The notes: generated from the letters alone by a model not told the origin. DNA of 31,821 nt from an uncultured Wenzhouxiangella sp. (GCA_937876395.1 CALEIM010000108.1:1-31821), one strand, 5' to 3'. Shown: positions 6,345-15,050, counted from the stretch's first letter. Translations and numbers: made by a program.

Positions 6345-8029
6345 TGAACATTCTTGGAATTGCCAACGATGAAACCGCCAGCGCCTGCCTGGTCAGCAAC
6401 GGTGCTCTGATTGCTGCCGCCAGCGAAGAGCGCTTTACGCGCAAGAAAATGGATTCTGCCTGGCCGGCGCAGTCCATCGCATACTGCCTTACTCAGGCCG
6501 GCCTGAACCTGAACGAAGTCGACCGGATCGCCTATGGCTGGAGCGCCGGATTTGACGCCGAAAAGCATCTGCTAAGCTATTTTGACCGCATTGTTCATGA
6601 AGTCCACGAAAACCCGGATGGCCTGCCAATTTTTCGCGAGCGGATAGCCGTTGAAATTGAGCGCGATCGGATCAAGCGCGACGAGTTTCAAGCCTGGGTG
6701 GACAAGCATCAGCTTGCCGACCGCACCACCTCGGTCGATCATCATCTGGCCCACGCTTTTTCCGCCTATTCCTGCTCACCGTTTGACGATGCCCTGGTCA
6801 TGACCTGTGACGGGCGCGGCGATTTCACCGCGCTGTCAGTCATGACCATTGATCGCGATCAGGTCCAGGAGCTGTACCGTGCCACCAGTACCGATAGCCT
6901 GGGCTTTTTTTACGGCCGTATCACCCAATTGCTCGGCTTCACACCGCACCGCCATGAAGGCAAAGTTACTGGTCTGGCGGCCCACGGCAATGCCGCAAAA
7001 CTGTTGCCGGTCATGCAGGAAATGATCTCCGTTCAGGACGGCAAACTGATTGGCCGCTGCGGCGAACTGTTTCGGCCCTTTTACTCACGCTTCAGCGCCC
7101 ACCTTGAGCAGCTGATTGCGTCACACAGCCGCGAAGACGTTGCCGCTGCTGCCCAGGAGCATCTGGAAAACTGCCTTGAATCACTGGCCCGGTATTATCT
7201 GCAACAAACCGGCAAAAAACACGTCGCTCTGGCCGGCGGCGTATTTGCCAACGTCTGCGTCAACCAGCGCATACTGGAGCTGCCCGGCGTGGAAAACGTC
7301 TTCATTCAGCCGCAGATGAGCGACGGTGGCCTGGGCATTGGCGCGGCTGCACAAGTATTGCATCAACACGGTCAAGCGCATGTCAAAACCCCCAGCATGT
7401 ACCTTGGACCGGAATACAGCGAAGACGAAATCGAAGCCGCACTGCAGGCGCAAGATGATATTGAATGGCATCGCCCCGATGACCTGGTTGCGGAAATCAT
7501 CACCCATATCGAGAACAATCAGGTCATCGGCTGGTTCCAGGGTCGTATGGAATTCGGCCCCCGCGCGTTGTGCCATCGCTCGATCATCTATCATTGCAAG
7601 GACAAAAGCGCCAATAACTGGCTCAACCAGCGCATGTCACGAACCGAATTCATGCCGTTCGCTCCGGTCACCGCAGAAGAACTGGCAGACCAATGCTATC
7701 TCGGCTGGAAGCCCGAACACATTGCCGCCCACTACATGACCATCACCTACAATTGCACCGAGCCAATGAAACAAGGCTGCCCGGCTGCCGTCCATATCGA
7801 CGGCACCGCTCGCCCCCAGGTTGTCCAGCGTCAGACCAACGCTTTGATGCACGAACTGTTGGCCCGCTATCATGAGCAGACCGGCGGACTTTCCCTGATC
7901 AACACCAGCTTCAACCGCCACGAAGAACCCATCGTCAATCGTCCGGAAGAAGCCATTGATGCACTTTCAAAGGACGTGGTTGACGTTTTGGCGATCGGGC
8001 CGTTTATTGCACAAAAGATCGTCGGGTGA
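6344..8029 (+). CDS. NodU/CmcH/TobZ-family O-carbamoyltransferase
   Basis: 561 aa with the architecture of this family: an N-terminal Kae1-like domain (NILGIANDETASACLV at 2-17; VDHHLAHAFSAY at 131-142 with metal-ligand histidines; CDGRGD at 155-160) and a C-terminal YrdC-like carbamoyltransferase domain with FQGRMEFGPRALCHRSI. Relatives transfer a carbamoyl group from carbamoyl phosphate, with ATP, to a sugar or antibiotic hydroxyl. Here the acceptor is probably a nonulosonate or another residue of the glycan (inference from context). The usual GPRALGNRSI appears as GPRALCHRSI. The ATG directly follows the right end of the MITE-like element, and the Shine-Dalgarno-like AGGA at 6334-6337 straddles the element boundary. 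Its stop overlaps the next gene by 4 nt. Confidence 0.88.
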   Translation: MNILGIANDETASACLVSNGALIAAASEERFTRKKMDSAWPAQSIAYCLTQAGLNLNEVDRIAYGWSAGFDAEKHLLSYFDRIVHEVHENPDGLPIFRERIAVEIERDRIKRDEFQAWVDKHQLADRTTSVDHHLAHAFSAYSCSPFDDALVMTCDGRGDFTALSVMTIDRDQVQELYRATSTDSLGFFYGRITQLLGFTPHRHEGKVTGLAAHGNAAKLLPVMQEMISVQDGKLIGRCGELFRPFYSRFSAHLEQLIASHSREDVAAAAQEHLENCLESLARYYLQQTGKKHVALAGGVFANVCVNQRILELPGVENVFIQPQMSDGGLGIGAAAQVLHQHGQAHVKTPSMYLGPEYSEDEIEAALQAQDDIEWHRPDDLVAEIITHIENNQVIGWFQGRMEFGPRALCHRSIIYHCKDKSANNWLNQRMSRTEFMPFAPVTAEELADQCYLGWKPEHIAAHYMTITYNCTEPMKQGCPAAVHIDGTARPQVVQRQTNALMHELLARYHEQTGGLSLINTSFNRHEEPIVNRPEEAIDALSKDVVDVLAIGPFIAQKIVG

Positions 8030-8580
8030 AGATCAGCACCCCTGCCTTCAGAACGCTTCACCGGCAGTATCACGCGCTCGACCGGCCCAGGAAGGCTGTG
8101 GAATGTGTCGAAGCGCTGCCCATGATCGAATCGGGAGAAGGTGCCCTGCAGCGCTTGCTGAGCCTGGATTCGGGTCTGTCCAGACTTCCGCCGCAACTTC
8201 TGAAACACCTGATTTCCACCGCGCGCGGTGAGCGCGCCCATGGCCAGGAGATCAACCGAGAACTACGCTTCCTTGACAGCGCTGTCATGGAAGCACCCTC
8301 CTGGCTTATGCTCAGTTCGCTGCTGCTGGCAATCAAGGAGTTTCACTCCGCGCTGCTTGCCAGAGAACTGGCCAAAGCGAGAATCAGGAAGTATCGAAAG
8401 AGTCTGCGATCAATATTCTATTGCGATTTGAGCATTGGTCAGCTACTGGAAGACTGGAACCCAGAACAACTGAAATCACAGCTTCGCATCGCCCGATGGT
8501 TGCGAACAGAATGCGGCCGTAACCGGGCGAACCGATGGAACGCCGATCGGGCCGCTGCTGGCCCGGCTGGTGTCCAATGA
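8026..8580 (+). CDS. Unknown protein; probably N-terminal part of a frameshifted gene
   Basis: 184 aa from a GTG overlapping the previous stop (GTGA). I do not recognise a family. The first 160 residues look like a normal helical protein rich in Leu, Ala and Arg, with a hydrophobic stretch near WLMLSSLLLAI. The last 20 or so residues (NRANRWNADRAAAGPAGVQ) look unlike it. In the +1 frame, the same DNA reads TDGTPIGPLLARLVSNDANG and continues without a stop into the next gene. This suggests the two genes were once one and that a single-base shift lies around 8513-8550. Either the gene is broken, the sequence has an error, frameshifting occurs, or there are two coupled proteins. Confidence 0.6.
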   Translation: MKISTPAFRTLHRQYHALDRPRKAVECVEALPMIESGEGALQRLLSLDSGLSRLPPQLLKHLISTARGERAHGQEINRELRFLDSAVMEAPSWLMLSSLLLAIKEFHSALLARELAKARIRKYRKSLRSIFYCDLSIGQLLEDWNPEQLKSQLRIARWLRTECGRNRANRWNADRAAAGPAGVQ

Positions 8581-9253
8581 TGCAAACGGCCTATATGACG
8601 AGGTGGACCAGGAGTATGCCGCCTACCTGAAAGGGCGCTCGGTTGCCGTTATCGGGCCGCTCGCAGTATCCCAAGACACACTCGATGAAATTGCCGGGTT
8701 CGATCTGGTTGTCGGAATCAATGATATCCGTTCTTTCTCCGGGCAAGCCGACAGCAGCTTGATCCATCCGCACATTGTTTATCTGGTTGGCTCTGTTCAG
8801 CAACGAATGCGCGGCACATCACAGCTTCCAGACCGTCAGCCACCCCGATTCATCATTGGCAAGCACCGCGATCCCGGTTTCACAGTAAAGGATACCAACT
8901 CAAGCTATCGCGCCATTTCACAGTTCAACCACTTTATGCTTAATGGCAGCTTGAACATGCTACCCAGAACGGTGCTCGACCTGGCATTCTTTACCCCCAA
9001 AAGGATCACGGTTTTTGGTGCAGATCTGTACGCCAGCACGGATTACCGTGATGACTACGGCGGCATTGCACATGAATCGACTGAAACGATCCTGCGTCAG
9101 CATATCGCTCACGATTTGATCACGCAGTATCGTCTGTTACAGAACCTTTTTTCGAGTGGATACTTCCAGGCCGATACCCGCCTTGAAAATGTGTTGAACA
9201 TGGGCCTTGAAAGTTACCTTGGAATATTTCAAGCATCTGCTGTTAAAACCTGA
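8570..9253 (+). CDS. Unknown, possibly GT29/sialyltransferase-like domain
   Basis: 227 aa if translation starts at GTG 8570; the frame is open from 8474 but has no ATG. The segment LKGRSVAVIGPLAVSQDTLDEIAGFDLVVGIND resembles the nucleotide-binding start of GT29/sialyltransferase-like domains (a glycine-rich strand, then a conserved Asp/Asn strand about 25 residues later), but the resemblance is by eye only. Later segments such as KRITVFGADLYAS fit an alpha/beta enzyme. It overlaps the preceding gene by 11 nt in another frame, and its coding character begins before the GTG, so the true N-terminus is probably in the upstream gene. A role in transferring or modifying the nonulosonate is possible but unproven. 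Confidence 0.6.
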   Translation: MSNDANGLYDEVDQEYAAYLKGRSVAVIGPLAVSQDTLDEIAGFDLVVGINDIRSFSGQADSSLIHPHIVYLVGSVQQRMRGTSQLPDRQPPRFIIGKHRDPGFTVKDTNSSYRAISQFNHFMLNGSLNMLPRTVLDLAFFTPKRITVFGADLYASTDYRDDYGGIAHESTETILRQHIAHDLITQYRLLQNLFSSGYFQADTRLENVLNMGLESYLGIFQASAVKT

Positions 9254-9293
9254 GATTTATTCCATACCTCAATTCTTCCGATCAACCGGCACC

Positions 9294-10535
9294 ATGACAG
9301 AATCCACCGACACACAAAGCAAGCTTATCTCGGTCTACCAAAAGGTCAACCCCAGCACATATGCCATCGAAACCGACGAGGCAGAGTACCTGAACCGGGA
9401 GCAATTCCTTTCCGGACTCATTCACCGCCGCCTATGCTTTCCCGAGCGCATGTTTCAGGGCTCTGATTTGATTGAATTTGGTTCAGGAACCGGTGAGCAC
9501 TCGCTGTTCTATCAGCTTTGGGGTGCCAATGGAACCTACGTCGAAATCAATGATCAGGCAACCGCGCGGATGCAGTCTCTGTTCGAGCATTTTGAGCTGG
9601 CACCGGAATCCTACCGGATCATCAACCAGTCGATTTTTGACTTCAAAGCAGAACGAAGCTGGGATATCGTCGCCACCATGGGCGTACTCCACCATTTGGA
9701 AAACAAGGAGCAAGCATTTGCCTGCGTGGCATCCTGCGTGGCCCCCGGCGGTTACCTGCTGTTTGGAATTGCCAACCGCGCCGGCAGCTTGCAGCGCAAC
9801 CTGCAACGGCTGATCATTCATCGCCTGGCCGGGAGCAATCACGAAGCGATTGAAACTATTGCCGAACGACTGTTCACCGAGCACCTTGACCGCGCCGAGC
9901 GATTTGGCCGACGCAGCCGCAAGGCGATCATCTACGACACCTGGGTCAATCCCAAGATTGATTCCATGAGCATAGCCGAAGTTTTTCAACAGTTCGCTGA
10001 CAACGGCCTCGAACCCTACTCGATGTGGCCGCCGGCAATGCCTGCTCTGTTGGGAGATTCACCCAACCGCAGCCTCCATGATCCCGCTCGGTGGCCGGCC
10101 ATCAACGCGCTGGCCGAACTCGGCTGGCTGGCCCATCGGGATGATGATCAGGTGTCGCTGGAAATGCTCGAACAGCAGCTTGCAACACCCATGCAGGCGC
10201 TGGATGCGCTGAGCGGCGCATTCAATGATCAAAGCGTTGAGGAAAGCCCCGCAGTCAGCGAGCTCCGCCAGGCCGTCAGTGCGGCCCGTTCAGCAACCGT
10301 AAAACCACCGGAGCCCTACGCCACCCACTGGCAACAGGCCAGACAATTACTCGCTGAAATTGACGAGGTGCTGGTGACGCTCGAACAGCACAATATCGAT
10401 GCCTTGGAACAGCATCTGTCCAACTGCAAAGTTCTGTTTCGAGGCACCGCAGGGCTGGGCATGAGCTACTACATCGCCCATCGACCTGAGGAGATCCGCC
10501 GGGGGCGTCGTCCCGACCTACTCGCCGAATCGTAG
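9294..10535 (+). CDS. Class I SAM-dependent methyltransferase with C-terminal extension
   Basis: 413 aa from ATG 9294, 40 nt after the previous stop. An upstream TTG at 9207 would overlap the preceding gene and adds non-conserved residues. Motif I is LIEFGSGTGEHS near residues 58-69, followed by the acidic YVEIND, DIVATMGVLHHLENK (motif IV/V region) and APGGYLLFGIANR, so the Rossmann methyltransferase fold is clear. About 200 further residues form an unrecognised, partly helical C-terminal region. The target could be an O- or N-methyl position on the nonulosonate (inference). The last residues, RRGRRPDLLAES, are encoded by REP-like DNA, and the stop codon is part of the REP GTAG, so the native C-terminus may have been altered. 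Confidence 0.85.
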   Translation: MTESTDTQSKLISVYQKVNPSTYAIETDEAEYLNREQFLSGLIHRRLCFPERMFQGSDLIEFGSGTGEHSLFYQLWGANGTYVEINDQATARMQSLFEHFELAPESYRIINQSIFDFKAERSWDIVATMGVLHHLENKEQAFACVASCVAPGGYLLFGIANRAGSLQRNLQRLIIHRLAGSNHEAIETIAERLFTEHLDRAERFGRRSRKAIIYDTWVNPKIDSMSIAEVFQQFADNGLEPYSMWPPAMPALLGDSPNRSLHDPARWPAINALAELGWLAHRDDDQVSLEMLEQQLATPMQALDALSGAFNDQSVEESPAVSELRQAVSAARSATVKPPEPYATHWQQARQLLAEIDEVLVTLEQHNIDALEQHLSNCKVLFRGTAGLGMSYYIAHRPEEIRRGRRPDLLAES

Positions 10536-10559
10536 GTCGGCCCGACGTGGCCGACGGAC
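10501..10559. repeat. Inverted REP pair across the methyltransferase stop codon
   Basis: A minus-oriented unit (10501-10521, ending GACCTAC) faces a plus-oriented unit (10532-10559, starting GTAGGTCGG). The two can pair as GACCTAC and GTAGGTC around a 10-nt loop, like a BIME. The first unit lies inside the methyltransferase reading frame; the second begins at its TAG stop. Confidence 0.75.
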
Positions 10560-10646
10560 CATGCCGAATCCATTTCCATCGGATATGTAGCGTTTCCTGA
10601 CCCGAACTCATGGATACGTATTGAACCGGTGTCGAAGGTTGAAATA

Positions 10647-11357
10647 ATGACTGATCCCGAACGCTTCATAATCGCTTCCTCCAGAACCTGGAACCGGGAC
10701 CTGCCTGCCCGCCTGACAGAGCAGACCGGACTGGCTTTCGATCTGATTGACCGCCCTGACGCCCTGGACCTGGAACATTTGCGGAAGATCAACCCCGCTT
10801 TCATCTTCTTCCCGCACTGGTCATGGATCATTCCAAAGGCTGTTCACGACCAATTCGAGTGCGTGATGTTTCACATGACCGATCTGCCCTACGGTCGCGG
10901 CGGCAGTCCGCTTCAGAACCTGATCGTGCGCGGTCACAAGCACACCATGATGAGCGCTTTTCGATGCAGCGCTGTCATGGATGCCGGCCCAATTTACCTT
11001 AAACAGTCACTGTCTCTGGAAGGGACAGCAGACGACATTTTCCGGCGCGCCGACCATCTGATCGAAGACATGATTGTCAGCATCATTGAAACCCGACCTG
11101 AGCCCGTTGTTCAACAGGGCGAAGTTGTCGAGTTTCAGCGGCGCAAACCGGAAGATGGAGGCATTGCTGGCCTGAAAAGCCTTGACCAGGCATTCGACTA
11201 CATCCGCATGCTGGATGCCGAAGGATACCCGCCAGCCTTTATTGAAACAGAGCACCTGCACCTGGCGTTCTCACAAGCCCGGCGCCATGGAGATGAGCTG
11301 TCAGCCAGCGTCCGTATTACGCTCAAGCCCAAGCATTCCACTTCGGAGAAATCATGA
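10647..11357 (+). CDS. Formyltransferase-family protein (sugar N-formyltransferase-like)
   Basis: 236 aa from ATG 10647, chosen over GTG 10629 because GAAGG sits 8 nt upstream. It belongs to the formyl_transferase fold (PF00551) used with N10-formyl-tetrahydrofolate. The core is VMFHMTDLPYGRGGSPLQN, then DAGPIYLKQSL. Compared with ArnA or Fmt (NLHGSLLP, then the catalytic Asp), the His and Asp are present, but the position of the triad Asn is Met. This pattern looks characteristic of a subgroup linked to pseudaminic loci. N-formylated pseudaminic acid is known in Pseudomonas pilin glycan, so N-formylation of an amine exposed by the PIG-L enzyme is a reasonable inference. The 3' end overlaps pseI by 4 nt (ATGA), which argues for a joint role. 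Confidence 0.8.
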   Translation: MTDPERFIIASSRTWNRDLPARLTEQTGLAFDLIDRPDALDLEHLRKINPAFIFFPHWSWIIPKAVHDQFECVMFHMTDLPYGRGGSPLQNLIVRGHKHTMMSAFRCSAVMDAGPIYLKQSLSLEGTADDIFRRADHLIEDMIVSIIETRPEPVVQQGEVVEFQRRKPEDGGIAGLKSLDQAFDYIRMLDAEGYPPAFIETEHLHLAFSQARRHGDELSASVRITLKPKHSTSEKS

Positions 11358-12412
11358 AAATTGCCAATCATTTCATTGGGCCAGGCCATCGGCCGTTCAT
11401 CATTGCCGAGCTGTCGGCCAACCACAACGGCTCACTGGAGCGCGCACTGGAACTGGTCGATGTAGCGGCCAATGCCGGCGCACAGGCGGTCAAGCTCCAG
11501 ACCTACACCGCCGATACCATGACCATCGACAAGGAAGATGGTGAATTTCTGATTACTGATCCCGACTCCCTGTGGACCGGTTATTCACTGCACCGCCTGT
11601 ACCATGAGGCGCACACGCCCTGGGAATGGCATCAACCCATTTTCGAGCGCGCCCGCGAACGCGGCCTGATCGCCTTCAGCTCACCGTTCGACGAAACCGC
11701 CGTTGATTATCTCGAAAACCTGAATGTGCCGGCCTACAAGATTGCCTCGTTCGAATGCGTTGACCTGCCGCTGATCCGCTATGTCGCCGCCACCGGCAAG
11801 CCGATGATCATCTCCACCGGTCTGGCCAGTGTCAGCGAAATCGAAGCCGCAGTAGAAACCGCGCGCGAGGCCGGCTGCAAGGAGCTCGCCCTGCTCAAAT
11901 GTACCAGCAGCTACCCGTCCACGCCGGAAAACAGCCATATTCTCACCATCCCCCACATGCGCGAACTATTCGGCTGTGAAATCGGATTGTCCGATCACAC
12001 CCTCGGCATTGGTGCGGCTATTGCCGCCGTAGCGCATGGCGCCAGCATCGTCGAAAAGCACTTCACCCTGCGCCGCGATGACGGCGGCTTCGACAGCGCG
12101 TTTTCACTCGAACCACATGAACTCAAATCCTTGGTCGAAGAAAGCGAACGCGCGCAACAGGCGCTCGGGCAGGTGCGCTACGGGCCCAGCGAAGCAGAGC
12201 GCGAATCGCGGATTTACCGGCGCTCGCTGTACTTTGTCCGGGATCTGGCCGAAGGCGAGATTGTCACCGAAGACAGCGTCCGCCGGATTCGCCCCGGACA
12301 TGGCCTGGCGCCACGCTACGAAACCGAGATTCTCGGCCGGCGCGTGACCCGACCCGTCACGGCCGGCACTGCGGTCAGCCTGAATCACTTCGATCAGGAA
12401 AGTGACGCTTGA
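11354..12412 (+). CDS. pseI: Pseudaminic acid synthase (PseI)
   Basis: 352 aa. A NeuB-family synthase that condenses the 2,4-diamino-trideoxy-hexose released by PseG with phosphoenolpyruvate to give pseudaminic acid. Residues 1-280 form the TIM-barrel NeuB domain (PFIIAELSANHNGSLERAL at 14-32, AVKLQTYTADT, FSSPFDETAVDYL, KIASFE, STGLAS, LLKCTSSYPS, GLSDHT, IVEKHFTLRRDDGG). Residues 285-346 form the SAF/antifreeze-like domain (RSLYFVRDLAEGE, RRIRPGHGL). PAYKIASFE and the Arg-Arg after EKHFTL favour PseI over sialic or legionaminic synthases. A GGAG ribosome-binding site lies 7 nt before the ATG, and both ends overlap neighbours by 4 nt. Confidence 0.95.
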   Translation: MKIANHFIGPGHRPFIIAELSANHNGSLERALELVDVAANAGAQAVKLQTYTADTMTIDKEDGEFLITDPDSLWTGYSLHRLYHEAHTPWEWHQPIFERARERGLIAFSSPFDETAVDYLENLNVPAYKIASFECVDLPLIRYVAATGKPMIISTGLASVSEIEAAVETAREAGCKELALLKCTSSYPSTPENSHILTIPHMRELFGCEIGLSDHTLGIGAAIAAVAHGASIVEKHFTLRRDDGGFDSAFSLEPHELKSLVEESERAQQALGQVRYGPSEAERESRIYRRSLYFVRDLAEGEIVTEDSVRRIRPGHGLAPRYETEILGRRVTRPVTAGTAVSLNHFDQESDA

Positions 12413-13446
12413 ACCTATACTGTGTCGGCACGCCGTTTCAGCTCGTTTCAGCCATTGAGGCCCGGCACCACTTTCCCGCCGATCACAATGTACTGGTCAT
12501 CAGGGATACCGCTGAACGCCGTGAAGAACACCGATCCCAGGTACAGAATCTATCCACGCAAAGCGAGTGGGATGAAATTATTTACTGGCCGGTTCACCGC
12601 GGCAAACGTCTGACCAGATTATGGCAACAGGCCCGATTTACCCGTAGACTGGCCGCTCAATTTTCCGACCCTTTGCAAACCTATCTGATGGCCGGCTTCA
12701 GTCAGGTCAAGAACCACCTGCTTCGAGGAGCGCTGAAACCTCAGCATACGATATTGCTCGATGACGGCGTGGGAACCCTTGCGCACTATAGAAAGCATCT
12801 GTCTCCGGGCCAGTACCACCCGGACTGGATGGCTGAACGTCATATTCTGGGGAAATTGCAGCAACGATTGGAGTTCCGTATCTGCGGTTCCAGCATGTTG
12901 ACATTGCAGCAACCCATGGATTTGTTTACTTGCTTCAGCCTGCCCCAGGTCGACAGTCCAACGCAGATCCATCACCATGCCTTTGAAGGCTTGCTCAAGT
13001 CTCGAGGCCCGCAGCAAATTGACGTAGACCGCGTTGATTATTTCGGATCACCGCTGGCGGAGCGCGGTATTCTTGCACTTGAAGTTGAAGTTGAAATGAT
13101 TTCCGGGATTCATTCACATTACGTGGAGCAGTCTCTCCGCTTTTGCTATGTTGCGCACAGAGATGATTCATCGGAGAAGCTCGAAGCACTGGAAAAGCTT
13201 GGAATAAAAACCAAGCGCCTGGAGATGCCGGCAGAGTTCTATTACATCAATACGGACCGGCTGCCTGGTACTTTTGCCTCGACCATTTCCACTGCGCTGC
13301 ATAATTTGCATGTGATTTTTCCAGACATCCAGGCTGATCTGTTTCAACTGCCTTTCGATGAAATGCTCAAACGTTCCGAGCAGGCCGAAAACGCAACTCT
13401 ACAGTATCAATCCACGGGCATTCGGACCGTTAAACTGCTTAAATGA
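12409..13446 (+). CDS. GT52/polysialyltransferase-like protein, candidate nonulosonate transferase
   Basis: 345 aa starting at a TTG that overlaps the pseI stop (TTGA). The N-terminus NLYCVGTPFQLVSAIEA is typical of the GT52 and alpha-2,8-polysialyltransferase superfamily, and ILLDDGVGTLAHYRK (about 116-130) matches the conserved acidic motif in that group. Such enzymes use CMP-activated nonulosonic acids. Its position directly after pseI makes it the best candidate for adding the CMP-sugar made here to the glycan. A weaker point is that I cannot align the C-terminal CMP-binding motifs with confidence. It overlaps the next gene by 4 nt (ATGA). Confidence 0.7.
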   Translation: MNLYCVGTPFQLVSAIEARHHFPADHNVLVIRDTAERREEHRSQVQNLSTQSEWDEIIYWPVHRGKRLTRLWQQARFTRRLAAQFSDPLQTYLMAGFSQVKNHLLRGALKPQHTILLDDGVGTLAHYRKHLSPGQYHPDWMAERHILGKLQQRLEFRICGSSMLTLQQPMDLFTCFSLPQVDSPTQIHHHAFEGLLKSRGPQQIDVDRVDYFGSPLAERGILALEVEVEMISGIHSHYVEQSLRFCYVAHRDDSSEKLEALEKLGIKTKRLEMPAEFYYINTDRLPGTFASTISTALHNLHVIFPDIQADLFQLPFDEMLKRSEQAENATLQYQSTGIRTVKLLK

Positions 13447-14300
13447 TGACCGGTGAATCTCAACAGATTACGCGCCTGCCAAGGAATATCTTCATCTACT
13501 GGCATACTGGATTCAACGAAGCAAATCACCTGATCCAGCAGTGCGTGAAATCCTGGCAGCAGCAGAACCCCGGCTGGAAGCTGATTTTGCTCGACAATGA
13601 AACCGTAGACAGCCAAACCGGAGGCATCGGGATTCCGGAGCGGATCTTCAATGCCCTGCCAATTCAGAAGCGAGCCAATATGATTCGGCTCAAACTGTTG
13701 CTGGTCCACGGCGGGGTCTGGGCCGATGCCACGCTGTTTTGCAACCGCCCGCTGAATGACTGGGTTGATCAGGCTGCTTGCAGCGGTGCATTCATGTTTG
13801 ATAACCCAGGGCCAGACCGGGAGATAGCCAACTGGTTTATTGCCGGCCAGCCTGGCAACTATCTGATCCGCACACTGTATGAAGCACAATGCGAGTATTG
13901 GACCAGGCATGATTTCAAACATGATTCATGGGCTATGCGCAAGGTCAAGCCGTGGTTCAATCGCGCTCTTAACCGAAAAAAATCCTTGACTCGCTTCTGG
14001 CTGCATCCGATCGCTACCCGCTGGCTCAAAATCTATTCCTACCATATCTTTCATCACCACTTCTACTGGCTGATGAAGAAAGATCGGAAGTTTGCCGAAA
14101 TCTGGCATGGCCGCAATGCCTGGCCGGCACGCGACGCAGCACTGATCCAGAAACTGGGAATAACCAGCCCTCTGACCGACCAGAAGCGCAACGCCATTGA
14201 TGCCAGCCCGTCGCCTGTATTCAAGCTGAACCATCACGTTGATAACAACAAATTGACCGGCAATACGGTAGCGGACTATCTGTTCTCAAAATCGGCATGA
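13443..14300 (+). CDS. Capsular polysaccharide synthesis protein, GT32-like
   Basis: 285 aa, resembling the Caps_synth family (PF05704). It starts with RNIFIYWHTGFNEANHLIQQCVKSW and contains ANMIRLKLLLVHGGVWADATLFCNRPL, where GGVWADAT occupies the place of the DxD-type nucleotide-sugar binding motif of GT32 enzymes. The C-terminal FKLNHHVD is also usual. It probably transfers a hexose or related residue during repeat-unit assembly; donor and acceptor are unknown. There is no signal peptide, consistent with action at the cytoplasmic face of the membrane. ATGA overlaps at both ends suggest translational coupling. Confidence 0.8.
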   Translation: MMTGESQQITRLPRNIFIYWHTGFNEANHLIQQCVKSWQQQNPGWKLILLDNETVDSQTGGIGIPERIFNALPIQKRANMIRLKLLLVHGGVWADATLFCNRPLNDWVDQAACSGAFMFDNPGPDREIANWFIAGQPGNYLIRTLYEAQCEYWTRHDFKHDSWAMRKVKPWFNRALNRKKSLTRFWLHPIATRWLKIYSYHIFHHHFYWLMKKDRKFAEIWHGRNAWPARDAALIQKLGITSPLTDQKRNAIDASPSPVFKLNHHVDNNKLTGNTVADYLFSKSA

Positions 14301-15043
14301 CATTTAATACTCATTCAAAAGTCATCTGCATTGGCTGGCACAAGACCGGAACCACCACCATGGGCGATGCCCTGCTGAAGCTGGGCTACTCCGTGCTCGG
14401 TGCCCGGGTTGACCTGGCCGATGAGTTGCTGGCCGGCAATATTGATGCCGCACTGCACCAGACTTTGCCCTTTTCCGCCCTGCAGGACGTGCCCTGGAAC
14501 GCTCTTTTTCGCGAACTCGACCGGGCGTTTCCGGGCAGCCGCTTCATTCTGACCGTGCGCGACGAGGACAAGTGGCTGAAAAGTGCCATGCGCCACTTTG
14601 GTTCGCGAGACTACGACACGCCAATTTTTCGGTATCTGTACGGCAAGGCTCGCATCAGCGGGAATGAACAGCACTATATGGAGCGCTACCGGCGTCACAA
14701 CCGGGAAGTTCAGGAATATTTTCAGGACCGGCCCGACGACCTGCTGGTATTCAATTTGGAAGAAAGCCCTGGCTGGGAGCCGCTGTGCACTTTTTTGGAC
14801 CAGCCCGTGCCAAACTGCGCTTTTCCACACTCCAACGCTGGCCCGGCCAGCCTTGGCCGATCAGCGCGGCTGTACAATCTGGCTCGCCGGATGACACCGA
14901 CGCCGCTCCGAAAGCTGAGACTGCGCGTTCTTGAAATGATTGGTCGCCCGGTGAATCTGGACCGCTTCAACAACCGTCAGGCCAATCAGGCCGCCCGGCA
15001 GCGATACGCTCTAAAACCGGAATCAGAAACAAAGGATTCCTGA
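14297..15043 (+). CDS. Sulfotransferase family protein (first)
   Basis: 248 aa. The 5'-phosphosulfate-binding loop CIGWHKTGTTTMGDAL starts at residue 11, and the 3'-phosphate-binding region is SRFILTVRDEDKWLKSA, so this is a PAPS-dependent sulfotransferase of the Sulfotransfer_4-like group. Expected activity is O- or N-sulfation of a glycan residue. The C-terminal third is basic. It begins in ATGA overlap with the previous gene and is followed after 7 nt by a second, different sulfotransferase, so the product may carry more than one sulfate. No PAPS synthesis genes are in the window. Confidence 0.83.
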   Translation: MTFNTHSKVICIGWHKTGTTTMGDALLKLGYSVLGARVDLADELLAGNIDAALHQTLPFSALQDVPWNALFRELDRAFPGSRFILTVRDEDKWLKSAMRHFGSRDYDTPIFRYLYGKARISGNEQHYMERYRRHNREVQEYFQDRPDDLLVFNLEESPGWEPLCTFLDQPVPNCAFPHSNAGPASLGRSARLYNLARRMTPTPLRKLRLRVLEMIGRPVNLDRFNNRQANQAARQRYALKPESETKDS

Positions 15044-15050
15044 ACTCGAC

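Noticed and set aside
9207..9293. TTG start extending the methyltransferase by 29 residues
   Set aside because: It overlaps the preceding gene by 47 nt, and the added residues look non-conserved; ATG 9294 is more natural.
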